Shown here one piece after another: positions 10,710 to 18,800 of a stretch of 33,070 bases of DNA (the first letter of the stretch is position 1; each line of letters starts with the position of its first letter). The stretch comes from a virus, in IMG/VR virus record IMGVR_UViG_3300043449_000754, positions 1 through 33,070 of that record, one strand, 5' to 3'. The notes beneath the pieces were generated by a model. The model made no database searches, had not been told where the DNA came from, and saw only the letters and a list, made by a program, of their open reading frames with translations. The translations under genes and the position numbers were made by a program.

Positions 10710-12070
10710 CTGACGGATCGGGATATATATTTGGGCCTCACGGGCTACAGGTAAATGGAGCTGACGGTAAGCCAAAGGTAATATCTGGTGGTGGAGCAAC
10801 TCCAACTGGGTACTACCTACAGTATTTAGACGAGATCACTCAGCCATTAGGAGCCGCCAATGTAGGGCAAGAGGTTAGATTCAGAACACCCGATATCACT
10901 AATGGTATCAGTATGGTGAATGACACAAAGATAACATTCGCACACACAGGAATATACAACCTACAGTTTAGCTTTCAATTCAAGAACATAGATGTCCAGG
11001 ATCATGACGTGGTGGTGTGGCTGAGAAAGAATGGTGTTGATGTCTTAGGTAGCTCAGGCTATGTAGATGTTGCGGCATCACATGGAGGTGTACCTGGTCA
11101 TATAATAGTAGCGTGGAACTACCTACTTGATGTGGTAGGTGGTGATTACTATGAGATGATATGGAGTGGTACTAGCATGGATGTTACTATGGAGTTCTAT
11201 CCCGCAGGGAGCCCTCCTCCATCTGCAGCCTCTGCTATTCTAACGGTTACACAGCAGTCAGGTATTATGGCAGGCACAGGTATGACAGCATTGAATGGGC
11301 TGAGTGCTGATGTACAGACCATCAGTACAGGTACTACAGGCACTGACTTCAATGTTATATCTAGTGGCACTGACCATCAGTTCAATCTACCCACAGCATC
11401 AGCACTAACAAGGGGAGCATTGAGTACTACTGATTGGACCACCTTCAACGATAAGCAGACAGCTCTAGTATCGGGAACAAATATCAAGACAATTAATGGC
11501 GGATCAATACTAAGTAGTGGTAATATATTATTACAAACTATACTGATTAGTGGGACTAATATTAAGACTGTTAATGGCACATCTTTAATGGGTAGTGGGA
11601 ACATTAACACCAACCCAAGGACACTAACCAGTATGAACGGGACAAATCTAACAGGCACAGCCAATCAGATAAGCGCATCATATATGATACCTGCAAACAC
11701 ATTGGTAACTAACAACACCATTGATATCAGGAGCTTGTTGACCAAATCAGCAGGTAGTACTACATCTACAGCTAGGATGTACATTAACACTACCAATAGC
11801 TTAACAGGGGCCACATTAATAGGTACAGCAGGGGCGATGAACGCTGCTACATATATACAGAAGTTTTGGAGAAGTTTTTTCTATGATGGTACAAATCTAT
11901 GCGTCTATAACCCTGCCAATGGTATCAGCTCAGATATCACATCAGGCACACTTACATCGGTGCCGTTTAACCGAACCATTAATAATTATCTTATTTTTGC
12001 CGTTCAAAACGGTACAACTACACCCGATGACTTGGGACACAAGAGAGTAATAGTAATGCTGTATGATTAG
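10700..12070 (+). CDS. Tail-fibre/spike protein with C1q-like and fibre-repeat segments
   Basis: A 456-residue protein. After a short anchor (MQVTDGSGYIFGPHGLQVNG), residues about 35-170 read like a C1q/TNF-type jelly roll (FAHTGIYNLQFSFQFKNIDV, then VVWLRKNGVDVLGSSG). Residues about 200-315 hold the fibre-shaft pattern common in tail fibres: TALNGLSADVQTISTG, LTRGALSTTDWTTFNDKQ, and two copies of SGTNIKTINGxSxLxSGNI. The C-terminus (residues about 320-456) is Ser/Thr/Asn-rich and likely the host- or glycan-contacting head, with no recognised domain. It overlaps the preceding gene by 10 bp. Function as a receptor-binding appendage is established for such shaft repeats and inferred here. Confidence 0.85.
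   Translation: MQVTDGSGYIFGPHGLQVNGADGKPKVISGGGATPTGYYLQYLDEITQPLGAANVGQEVRFRTPDITNGISMVNDTKITFAHTGIYNLQFSFQFKNIDVQDHDVVVWLRKNGVDVLGSSGYVDVAASHGGVPGHIIVAWNYLLDVVGGDYYEMIWSGTSMDVTMEFYPAGSPPPSAASAILTVTQQSGIMAGTGMTALNGLSADVQTISTGTTGTDFNVISSGTDHQFNLPTASALTRGALSTTDWTTFNDKQTALVSGTNIKTINGGSILSSGNILLQTILISGTNIKTVNGTSLMGSGNINTNPRTLTSMNGTNLTGTANQISASYMIPANTLVTNNTIDIRSLLTKSAGSTTSTARMYINTTNSLTGATLIGTAGAMNAATYIQKFWRSFFYDGTNLCVYNPANGISSDITSGTLTSVPFNRTINNYLIFAVQNGTTTPDDLGHKRVIVMLYD
11468..11623 (+). repeat. 78-bp tandem repeat in the fibre shaft
   Basis: Two copies of a 26-codon unit start at 11468 and 11546, coding VSGTNIKTINGGS and ISGTNIKTVNGTS with following strands. At DNA level they differ mainly at third codon positions, which indicates an old duplication under protein-level selection. 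Confidence 0.6.
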
Positions 12071-12215
12071 TACATTCACATATAATGGTATTGAGTACAC
12101 AATCACTGGACCTATTGAGGTGATAGGTGATGCTCAGATTCATGTTGAAACAGACAAGGGTATCATTCTAGTTGATGATACGATGGAGGTATATAAGTAC
12201 CTAATACAAAATTAA
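12063..12215 (+). CDS. Hypothetical microprotein, 50 aa
   Basis: ATG 12063 to TAA 12215, beginning MISTFTYNGIEYTITGPIEV and continuing as alternating strands (AQIHVETDKGIILVDDTMEV). It overlaps the fibre stop by 8 bp, which suggests coupling. It looks like a small beta sheet; a role as a fibre chaperone or attached subunit is possible but not shown. It is the last gene before the promoter of the lysis cassette. Confidence 0.65.
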   Translation: MISTFTYNGIEYTITGPIEVIGDAQIHVETDKGIILVDDTMEVYKYLIQN

Positions 12216-12231
12216 ATAGTCATATTTTTCA

Positions 12232-12239
12232 TATCTTTG
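12232..12239 (+). promoter_or_regulatory. -7 box (TATCTTTG) of the lysis cassette
   Basis: TATCTTTG matches TAnnTTTG perfectly and lies only 5 bp before the spanin ATG at 12245, giving an almost leaderless transcript. Confidence 0.65.
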
Positions 12240-12244
12240 TTGTT

Positions 12245-12733
12245 ATGAAATATGCATCTGTATTACTCTTATCAATTCTTATATTTTCATGCTCTCTTGA
12301 AAGAAGATTAGCAAAGTACTGTCCTATGTGCACACAGAAAGATAGCGTTGTTACGGTTACACAATACAGAGACACTACAATCAAAATTCCTGGAGAAACA
12401 GTATTTATTGAGGACACACTTTTTTGTGACTCTTTGGGTAATGTGTACGCATCTAGATTAGCAGAACGAGACGGCACTATACTTAAGCTTGAGGCTAGAA
12501 TTAGAAACAATAAGTACAAGGTAATTGCAAGGACGGATACAATATACAAGACTGTAGAAGGGAACACTATATACAAGACAAAAATCGTAACTAAAACTCA
12601 AAAGCCAGAACGAATTAAATACATACCGTGGTGGGTAAACTTCTTTGCTGTATTGGGGGGAATTTTATTCATCATTATACTAATATATGTCACAATAAAG
12701 ATTATTAAAAAAAGCATCATACCTATTTCATGA
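12245..12733 (+). CDS. Unimolecular spanin (lipoprotein with C-terminal TM)
   Basis: A 162-residue protein with two membrane anchors. The N-terminus MKYASVLLLSILIFSCS is a lipoprotein signal peptide with the lipobox Cys at position 16. Residues about 129-150 (WWVNFFAVLGGILFIIILIY) form a transmembrane helix followed by a basic cytoplasmic tail. The periplasmic part between is beta-rich and charged (YRDTTIKIPGETVF, TDTIYKTVEGNTIYKTK). A lipoprotein N-terminus plus a C-terminal inner-membrane helix in one chain is the defining layout of unimolecular spanins (T1 gp11 type), which fuse the outer and inner membranes at the end of lysis. It is followed by holin and endolysin genes and overlaps the holin start by 4 bp (ATGA). 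The TATCTTTG box precedes it. Confidence 0.85.
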   Translation: MKYASVLLLSILIFSCSLERRLAKYCPMCTQKDSVVTVTQYRDTTIKIPGETVFIEDTLFCDSLGNVYASRLAERDGTILKLEARIRNNKYKVIARTDTIYKTVEGNTIYKTKIVTKTQKPERIKYIPWWVNFFAVLGGILFIIILIYVTIKIIKKSIIPIS

Positions 12734-13227
12734 AAACAAAAATAACACTCGTAGCATTGACAATCTCATCATTTTTTGCACCAATAGAGCTAATGGCTCT
12801 TGTTTTAATGTTTATAATATTTATAGACACCGTAGTTAAGCTTATATCTCTTAGAAAGATTGCCAGGGAATCAAAAAGGAATTACAGGGATGTTTTTAAG
12901 TCTAGAATACTAAGATGCGGATACATATATAAGGCGCTTGGATATTATATTACAGCTGGGGTTATATTCCCACTGGACTATTATGCACTTACCCCGTTTA
13001 TTAATGGGATGTTAAAGTTCTTAAATTTTGACTTTATGATTAGTGTTCCAGCTATTCTAACTAACATATTGTTAGGTATATTTTCAATCATTGAGCTTTC
13101 TTCTATAAATGAAAATTGGTTCGACATCACTGGAAACAATGTCTTAAGAAAAACGTGTGACACTGTTAAGAAATTAAGAAGCGGACTAAAAGAGGTATCA
13201 GATACTTACAAAGACATAAGAAACTAA
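12730..13227 (+). CDS. Phage holin (holin_4-like)
   Basis: A 165-residue membrane protein. Predicted helices cover about residues 8-38 (FFAPIELMALVLMFIIFIDT), 67-90 (ALGYYITAGVIFPLDYYALT) and 100-122 (SVPAILTNILLGIFSIIELS), followed by a soluble basic C-terminus with SSINENWFDITG. That last motif and the layout resemble the phage_holin_4 type common in Bacteroidota phages. It would permeabilise the inner membrane and release the endolysin encoded next. It overlaps the spanin by 4 bp and is separated by 1 bp from the endolysin start. Confidence 0.8.
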   Translation: MKTKITLVALTISSFFAPIELMALVLMFIIFIDTVVKLISLRKIARESKRNYRDVFKSRILRCGYIYKALGYYITAGVIFPLDYYALTPFINGMLKFLNFDFMISVPAILTNILLGIFSIIELSSINENWFDITGNNVLRKTCDTVKKLRSGLKEVSDTYKDIRN

Positions 13228-13228
13228 T

Positions 13229-13876
13229 ATGAAACTAGACATAAGCAAAATTGTACAGGCAAGATTAGACAGTGATCAATTCTTTGCCGAGGAGTCTAAG
13301 AAAACGCAGATATATTTACACCATACAGCAGGGGGTGGTAACGCTGTAGCTGTTTCCAAATTCTGGAACAGTAACGATAGTCGAATAGCCACCGCATTTG
13401 TTATCGGAGAGAAGGGAACAATAGTTCAATGTTTCTCGTCCAAACACTGGGCCTGGCATTTAGGTATAGACCTAGAGGATTTCTCAAAAAACGGGGCAAA
13501 GTATCAGAACTTAAACAAGCTATCTGTTGGGATTGAGGTGTGCAACTGGGGTCCGTTAAAACTTAAGAACGGTAAGTTCTATAACTACGTTAATGGAGTT
13601 GTCGATCCGTCTATGGTTACCCAATTAGATAAGCCATACAAGGGGCACGTTTTGTGGTACAAGTATACAGACGAACAAATCGAGAGTACCCGACAACTTG
13701 TAGAGTACCTATGTGAGACTTACGATATACCAAAAGATTATAGATCTGAAATCTGGGACATTGATAAGGAAGCATTTAAGGGAACCCCTGGGATTTATAC
13801 ACACAACTCAGTTAGAAAAGACAAGAGCGACATTTATCCTGATTCTAGAATGATTGATATGTTAAAAAAATTATGA
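13229..13876 (+). CDS. Endolysin, N-acetylmuramoyl-L-alanine amidase (Amidase_2)
   Basis: A 215-residue peptidoglycan amidase that cleaves the bond between N-acetylmuramic acid and L-alanine. Zinc site and family motifs: IYLHHTAGGG (H31/H32), SSKHWAWHLG, SVGIEVCNWGPL, and the C-terminal GTPGIYTHNSVRKDKSDIYP, which supplies the second His (about H192) and the Asp/Cys-type ligand (about D201). There is no signal peptide, so release depends on the holin. It lies in a spanin-holin-endolysin cassette. The stop overlaps the next small gene by 4 bp. Confidence 0.93.
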   Translation: MKLDISKIVQARLDSDQFFAEESKKTQIYLHHTAGGGNAVAVSKFWNSNDSRIATAFVIGEKGTIVQCFSSKHWAWHLGIDLEDFSKNGAKYQNLNKLSVGIEVCNWGPLKLKNGKFYNYVNGVVDPSMVTQLDKPYKGHVLWYKYTDEQIESTRQLVEYLCETYDIPKDYRSEIWDIDKEAFKGTPGIYTHNSVRKDKSDIYPDSRMIDMLKKL

Positions 13877-14025
13877 GATTTAGAAGTCATTGGTCAAAAC
13901 AAACATGGGGTCACGTTATGATCAAGCTCATACTTGGGCCAATAAGGGTATTTGCCATTGATATCGATGTGTACAGAAATTTTTATTCGATTACTTTTCT
14001 TAACTTTACACTTAGAAACAGATGA
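13873..14025 (+). CDS. Small beta-strand protein, 50 aa
   Basis: ATG 13873 to TGA 14025, beginning MRFRSHWSKQTWGHVMIKLI, then LGPIRVFAIDIDVYRNFYSI and a short tail. The layout of hydrophobic strands around a polar turn resembles the 45-aa protein at 4413-4550. It starts with an ATGA overlap at the endolysin stop and ends with a TGATGA-type overlap into the next microprotein, so it is translated as part of the lysis unit. Function is unknown. Confidence 0.7.
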   Translation: MRFRSHWSKQTWGHVMIKLILGPIRVFAIDIDVYRNFYSITFLNFTLRNR

Positions 14026-14159
14026 GCAAAAAATCATTAGAAGTAAAAAAATTCGAGAAAAAGTGTGTGTCTAGGCCAGGTGTTCATTCTAAGACTAAAA
14101 CATCTGTTTTAAAGGCATCAAAGAATTATAAGAAAAAATATAAAGGACAAGGAAAATGA
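14022..14159 (+). CDS. Lys-rich microprotein, 45 aa
   Basis: ATG 14022 to TGA 14159, beginning MSKKSLEVKKFEKKCVSRPG, then VHSKTKTSVLKASKNYKKKY and KGQGK. I recall the block SRPGVHSKTKTS, then SKNYKKKY-GQG, from microproteins in Bacteroidota phage genomes, usually near lysis or packaging genes; its role is unknown, and the strong positive charge fits nucleic-acid or ribosome binding. It overlaps both neighbours by 4 bp. Confidence 0.75.
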   Translation: MSKKSLEVKKFEKKCVSRPGVHSKTKTSVLKASKNYKKKYKGQGK

Positions 14160-14560
14160 AAGCAGGAAACTATCAAACTAACTCACCAAGCGTTAATGAC
14201 TTGTTGTTTGGGACTCAAAGCTCAACTGGCAATACTGTAAATTTTAAGGTTCAAGACGTTGTTAACCTAACACAAGCTCCGTCTGTTGTATCTACAAACG
14301 TATTAACCGCAGTAACTATTTCAAACATTAACACATACTTTACTGGAACCGCTGGGGCTCAATTTGATATTACAATGCCAACAGCTAGTTCAAATATTGA
14401 TGGATTGAAGTACGTTATTATGTCTACAACACTAAGGGCTGCAACAACATGGATTACCCCAGGTGCGTCAATTGTAGGCGCTCCAGCTACATTAACTGCA
14501 GATACCCCAATTTGTTTCCAATACAACAACAGCAACACTACCTGGTATATATCTATGTAA
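14156..14560 (+). CDS. Probable virion or appendage protein, 134 aa
   Basis: A 134-residue Thr/Ser/Asn-rich beta protein without Cys pairs, starting MKAGNYQTNSPSVNDLLFGT. Segments such as FDITMPTASSNIDGLKYVIM and TWITPGASIVGAPATLTADT read like a fibre-head or decoration fold with a central ITMPTAS motif often seen in phage structural proteins. The start overlaps the upstream microprotein by 4 bp. There is no enzymatic motif. Confidence 0.7.
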   Translation: MKAGNYQTNSPSVNDLLFGTQSSTGNTVNFKVQDVVNLTQAPSVVSTNVLTAVTISNINTYFTGTAGAQFDITMPTASSNIDGLKYVIMSTTLRAATTWITPGASIVGAPATLTADTPICFQYNNSNTTWYISM

Positions 14561-14571
14561 CAAATTTTGCT

Positions 14572-14579
14572 TATATTTG
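14572..14579 (+). promoter_or_regulatory. -7 box (TATATTTG) before the packaging block
   Basis: TATATTTG lies 24 bp before the ATG at 14604. It likely starts the transcript that runs through the packaging genes. Confidence 0.55.
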
Positions 14580-14603
14580 TGACATAATTTTAAATTTAAT
14601 AAA

Positions 14604-14849
14604 ATGGCAAAAGAAAACAAAATCACTCAAGAAGAGTTAGATAAGCTAAGATCTTTAAATCAAACTTACAGAGATCTTAAATTCCAAATCGCTGATATCG
14701 AAGTATCATTCGAAAGAATGAAAAGTCAAAAGATGTCGTCATTGGCCAATCTAGAAACATCTGCATTTGATCTGTCACAGTTTCAAGATGAGCTAATATC
14801 TAAGTACGGAGATATTAAAATTAATCTTCAGACAGGTGAATATAATTAG
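14604..14849 (+). CDS. Small coiled-coil phage protein, 81 aa
   Basis: An 81-residue helical protein: a long heptad-like helix (LRSLNQTYRDLKFQIADIEV, then RMKSQKMSSLANL) followed by FQDELISKYGDIKINLQTGE. The helix-then-YGD-I-INLxTGEY ending is common to small conserved proteins of Bacteroidota and T4-like phages; I recall no assigned function. The next frame overlaps its end by 14 bp. Confidence 0.8.
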   Translation: MAKENKITQEELDKLRSLNQTYRDLKFQIADIEVSFERMKSQKMSSLANLETSAFDLSQFQDELISKYGDIKINLQTGEYN

Positions 14850-15060
14850 AAAAATATCTGTAGGACCAGACTACATGAAGTCCATGCACTACGTTGTTGG
14901 TCAGGATGTTCTTAGGGGAAATGGCACCATCGATACAATTTTAATGGAGGACGATCTATCTATATCTATATATATTTTAAATCAGTCAAAGGAAATTGTT
15001 AAGTGGAAAAGCTTTTCGTATTCAATGCCAATATCTATTGAGTATAATATAGATTTCTAA
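14836..15060 (+). CDS. Conserved small phage protein (MNIIRKISVGPDY)
   Basis: A 74-residue protein starting MNIIRKISVGPDYMKSMHYV. That start (IRKISVGPDYKxAMHYVVGQ) is one I recall from conserved proteins lying just upstream of terminase genes in crAss-like phages. The rest is beta-rich (TILMEDDLSISIYILNQSKE, IVKWKSFSYSMPISIEYNID). It overlaps the preceding gene by 14 bp and shares one base (15060) with the next start. Function is unknown. Confidence 0.82.
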   Translation: MNIIRKISVGPDYMKSMHYVVGQDVLRGNGTIDTILMEDDLSISIYILNQSKEIVKWKSFSYSMPISIEYNIDF

Positions 15061-15620
15061 TGAAATCTCCGCATCATTTTATAGTAACGCCTAACGATAG
15101 TAGACGTTACGATAATATACGTAAGTATGGTGACGTTGACTTTATTATAAGTTCATCTCAAGAAGACCACACTGTATCTAACAGATTGGCCATAGTTGTA
15201 TCTGTACCTATTAACTATGACGGCCCAATAAAGAGTGGCGATCACGTGATAGTTCACCACAATGTGTTTAAGTTCTACTACGACATGAAGGGCAACCAGA
15301 AGAGTAGCTGGCACCATTTATTTGACAATTACTTTATAATTGAACCAGATCAGTTATACCTATACAAAGACCCAAACGGTGATTGGATGGCACCGTATCC
15401 GTATTGTTTTGTGAGACCAATAGATAATCAAGACAAGATAATCTCAAGCGCTGGATCGAGGGAGCAATTATGGGGGGAGCTTGTTTATTTTAACGACATG
15501 CTAAAAGATGTTGAGGCTGGAGATACGATATCTTTTTCGCCAGACAGTGAGTACGAGTTTAGGGTAGACGGAGAGATTCTTTACAGGATGTACAACAAGA
15601 ACATATGTCTAAAAAAATAG
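15060..15620 (+). CDS. Protein with GroES-like C-terminal half
   Basis: A 186-residue protein. The first half contains RYDNIRKYGDVDFIISSSQE, then NRLAIVVSVP, then SGDHVIVHHNVFKFYYD; the GD-VIVHHN-F motif recurs in conserved phage proteins of this type. The C-terminal segment (EAGDTISFSPDSEYEFRVDG, then EILYRMYNKNICL) aligns by eye with the end of the GroES encoded at 7766 (GDKVMYDKVHSYEVLIDNNR, then FTVVQEKDIVCV). Both halves follow the GroES order of strand, loop, GD-turn, strand. I infer a GroES-fold protein, possibly a co-chaperonin variant or an unrelated beta-barrel virion factor. It overlaps the next gene by 16 bp. The first half is poorly conserved and the mobile loop is not obvious. 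Confidence 0.65.
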   Translation: MKSPHHFIVTPNDSRRYDNIRKYGDVDFIISSSQEDHTVSNRLAIVVSVPINYDGPIKSGDHVIVHHNVFKFYYDMKGNQKSSWHHLFDNYFIIEPDQLYLYKDPNGDWMAPYPYCFVRPIDNQDKIISSAGSREQLWGELVYFNDMLKDVEAGDTISFSPDSEYEFRVDGEILYRMYNKNICLKK

Positions 15621-15886
15621 AGTTAATACAAGCGGCAAAGGTAGCTGTAGATGAGCTAATTAAGGTTCTTCGTGAGCCAATTATAACTCACGCAGAGGAC
15701 GATATATCTGCCGATAAGCTAAAGAATGCTGCATCGGCAAAGAGGCTTGCCTTTGAGGATGCTCTGTACATGTTGGGCAAAATTGATGAGGAGGAAAATA
15801 GAGATGTGCAGCAACCTGTTGCACAAATTGATTTTGGTAAGCATGGATTTGCTGAGGGTAAGGCGAAAATAAAAAATGGAAAATAA
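15605..15886 (+). CDS. Candidate small terminase-associated protein, 93 aa
   Basis: A 93-residue, mainly helical protein starting MSKKIELIQAAKVAVDELIK. The segment DDISADKLKNAASAKRLAFE with DALYMLGKIDEEEN fits proteins I recall immediately upstream of the large terminase in crAss-like phages; their helices and position suggest a small terminase role, but no DNA-binding motif is obvious. The C-terminus is basic (GKAKIKNGK). It overlaps the terminase start by 11 bp. Confidence 0.65.
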   Translation: MSKKIELIQAAKVAVDELIKVLREPIITHAEDDISADKLKNAASAKRLAFEDALYMLGKIDEEENRDVQQPVAQIDFGKHGFAEGKAKIKNGK

Positions 15887-18800
15887 TCTATATACTGTTC
15901 TTGAAGACTACGTAAATAAGTCTACAATCTCAAATAAAAATAGGAGAAAGAACTGGGAGTATGGTTATAATAAAGACCACGACCTTGTCGTAATATCAAA
16001 GGACGGCACTATTGGAGATATATACAATATAAGCGGTGTAAAGGTTGCGATACCATCAGTTCCAGAGAAGGTCGAGAACCGAGGATCAAGGTGGGAGCCT
16101 CAAGAATATCCAAAAGAACTTCAAAAGATAAAGAGCATATTTGACTGGAACAGGAAGGACAATGCATTTAAGGTTCAGTATGTAGACTATATCGAGCAAG
16201 AGTTTGACAGGAGAGACAACGGGTTCTGGTTTATGAACAACGGCAATCCAACCTATATGACTGGCACACACTACATGTACCTACAGTGGACAAAGATTGA
16301 CATTGGTCTTCCAGACTTTAGGGAATCCAACAGAATATTCTATATTTACTGGGAAGCCTGCAAGGCAGACAACAGGTCGTTTGGGATGTGCTACCTAAAG
16401 AACAGACGATCTGGTTTCTCTTTTATGAGCTCTGCAGAGACATGTAACACGGGTACAATTGTAAGAGACTCAAGGATAGGAATACTATCTAAAACTGGGT
16501 CCGATGCAAAGAAGATGTTCACCGACAAGGTTGTACCAATAGTAAGAAACTATCCATTCTTCTTTAAGCCAATACAGGACGGTATGGACAATCCAAAGAC
16601 CGAGCTGTCGTTTAGGGTGCCTGCCAGTAAGATCACTAAAAAGAACATGGACGAGGAGAAGGTAGATGACATAGAGGGTTTGGACACAACTATTGACTGG
16701 AAGAACACGGCAGACAACAGTTACGATGGTGAGAAGCTATTACTATTGGTTCATGACGAGTGCTATGCCCCAGACACTAAAATATTGATGGAAGATTTCA
16801 CCTTTAAACCAATAAAAGACATTAGTGTTGGAGACAAGCTACTTGTAGAGGGTGGAAAAATAAAGACGGTTGTAAAGAAGACCAGCGGAACCACAGATAG
16901 ATATTTAGTAAGGCAGCCATATGGAGAGGATTACATCGTAACCAAAAACCATAGACTAGTATTTAATGAGTACCGCAAGGGAGAGGTTATAATGAAACCC
17001 GATGAATACATAAACAGCTCTAAGTTTAGAAAGCAGCACATAACCAGGGTTACGTCAAGTGGAATTGAGTCTAACGATGTATTTGATGGTATTCCACCCT
17101 ATTTGTTAGGGCTATGGCTTGGAGACGGAAGGAGCAGTAGCATGACCATACTTGTAAATAAATACGAAGAGCCAGAGATACTTGACTACTTAGGAAAGGT
17201 ATCTACAATTATGGGGATTGACTTTGATCTAAAGAAAAGTACGTCTGAAAAAATTGTTGAATTTGCATTTAAAGGAATAAACAATGAATTAAGAAAAATA
17301 GGCGTATACAATAATAAGCACATACCAATCGATTATATGAGGTCGTCTATTGACGCTCGTCTACAGTTATTGGCTGGTATTATCGAGTCTGACGGTTATT
17401 CCGATAAAAAGAAGAACATTGTGTCGATAGGCATGAATAGAAAACATCTTATCGAACAAATTAGATTTTTAGCGTTATCGTGTGGTTTAAGCTGTGGTAA
17501 TATTATAACCAAGAAGACTAACTTTAACACTGAATCGTACAATATAAGTATATCTGGGAATCTATCAATAATCCCATTAATTACAAAAAAGAAATCCTTT
17601 GACGGATACGTTCCTAAAACCAGAGGTCGAAGAAATAAAGTTACTGTTGAGTATTTAGATAATGGCGATTACGTTGGTATACAGGTAGACGCTGATACAG
17701 ATGACGAAAGAAAGTTAATCCTAAGTGATTTCACTGTCAGCATGAATAGCGGAAAATGGGAAAAGCCAGAGAACATATTAAACAACTGGAGGGTAACCAA
17801 AACATGTCTGCGCTTAGGTGCGAAGATCATAGGAAAGTGCATGATGGGATCAACATCTAACGCACTGCCAAAGGGTGGGGAGAACTTTAAGAAGCTATAC
17901 AACGATAGCAATGTAGCACAGAGGTCTGCAAATGATCAGACAAAGAGCGGACTATACTCGTTATTTATACCGATGGAGTGGAATGTTGAGGGCTACATAG
18001 ACGAGTTTGGATGGCCAGTTCTTGATAATCCAGAAAAGCCAATCAAGGGTATAGACGGTGAAATGATAAAGTCGGGGGTTGTAACGTGGTGGACGAACGA
18101 GGTTAACGCCCTTAAGTCTGACTCTGACGCATTAAATGAATTTTATAGGCAGTTCCCAAGAACCGAGTCTCACGCATTTAGAGACGAGTCCAAGCAGTCT
18201 GTGTTCAACCTAACCAAGATATACCAGCAGATCGACTATAACGACTCTCTAATAAAGGAGAAATTCTTAACCAGGGGATACTTCCACTGGAAGAACGGAG
18301 ATAAGGACACAGAGGTGGTCTGGACACCAGATAAAAACGGTAGGTTTTTAGTATCTTGGATACCAAAACAACATCTAAGAAATAATATTATAACGAAAAA
18401 TGGCAAAAAATATCCAGGAAACGAGCACATGGGAGCATTTGGTTGTGACCCTTATGACATATCGGGTGTTGTTGGAGGAGGTGGCTCTAACGGTGCTCTC
18501 CATGGTATGACACAGTTTCACATGTCTGATGGACCAACAAACGAGTTCTTCTTAGAATATATAGCGAGACCACAAACTGCTGAGATATTTTTTGAGGATG
18601 TCTTGATGGCTTGCCATTTTTATGGAATGCCAATACTAGCAGAGAACAATAAGGCCAGACTACTATACCATTTTAAAAACAGGGGCTACCGTGGGTTTTC
18701 CATGAACAGGCCAGACAAAAATTTAACCAAGCTATCTAAGGCAGAGCTAGAGATAGGAGGTATACCAAACTCAAGCGAGGACGTTAGGCAGGCTCATGCA

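Noticed and set aside
10700-12070. Diversity-generating retroelement target in the fibre gene
   Set aside because: No template repeat, reverse transcriptase or adenine-biased variable region is seen in the window. The 78-bp repeat is an ordinary shaft duplication.
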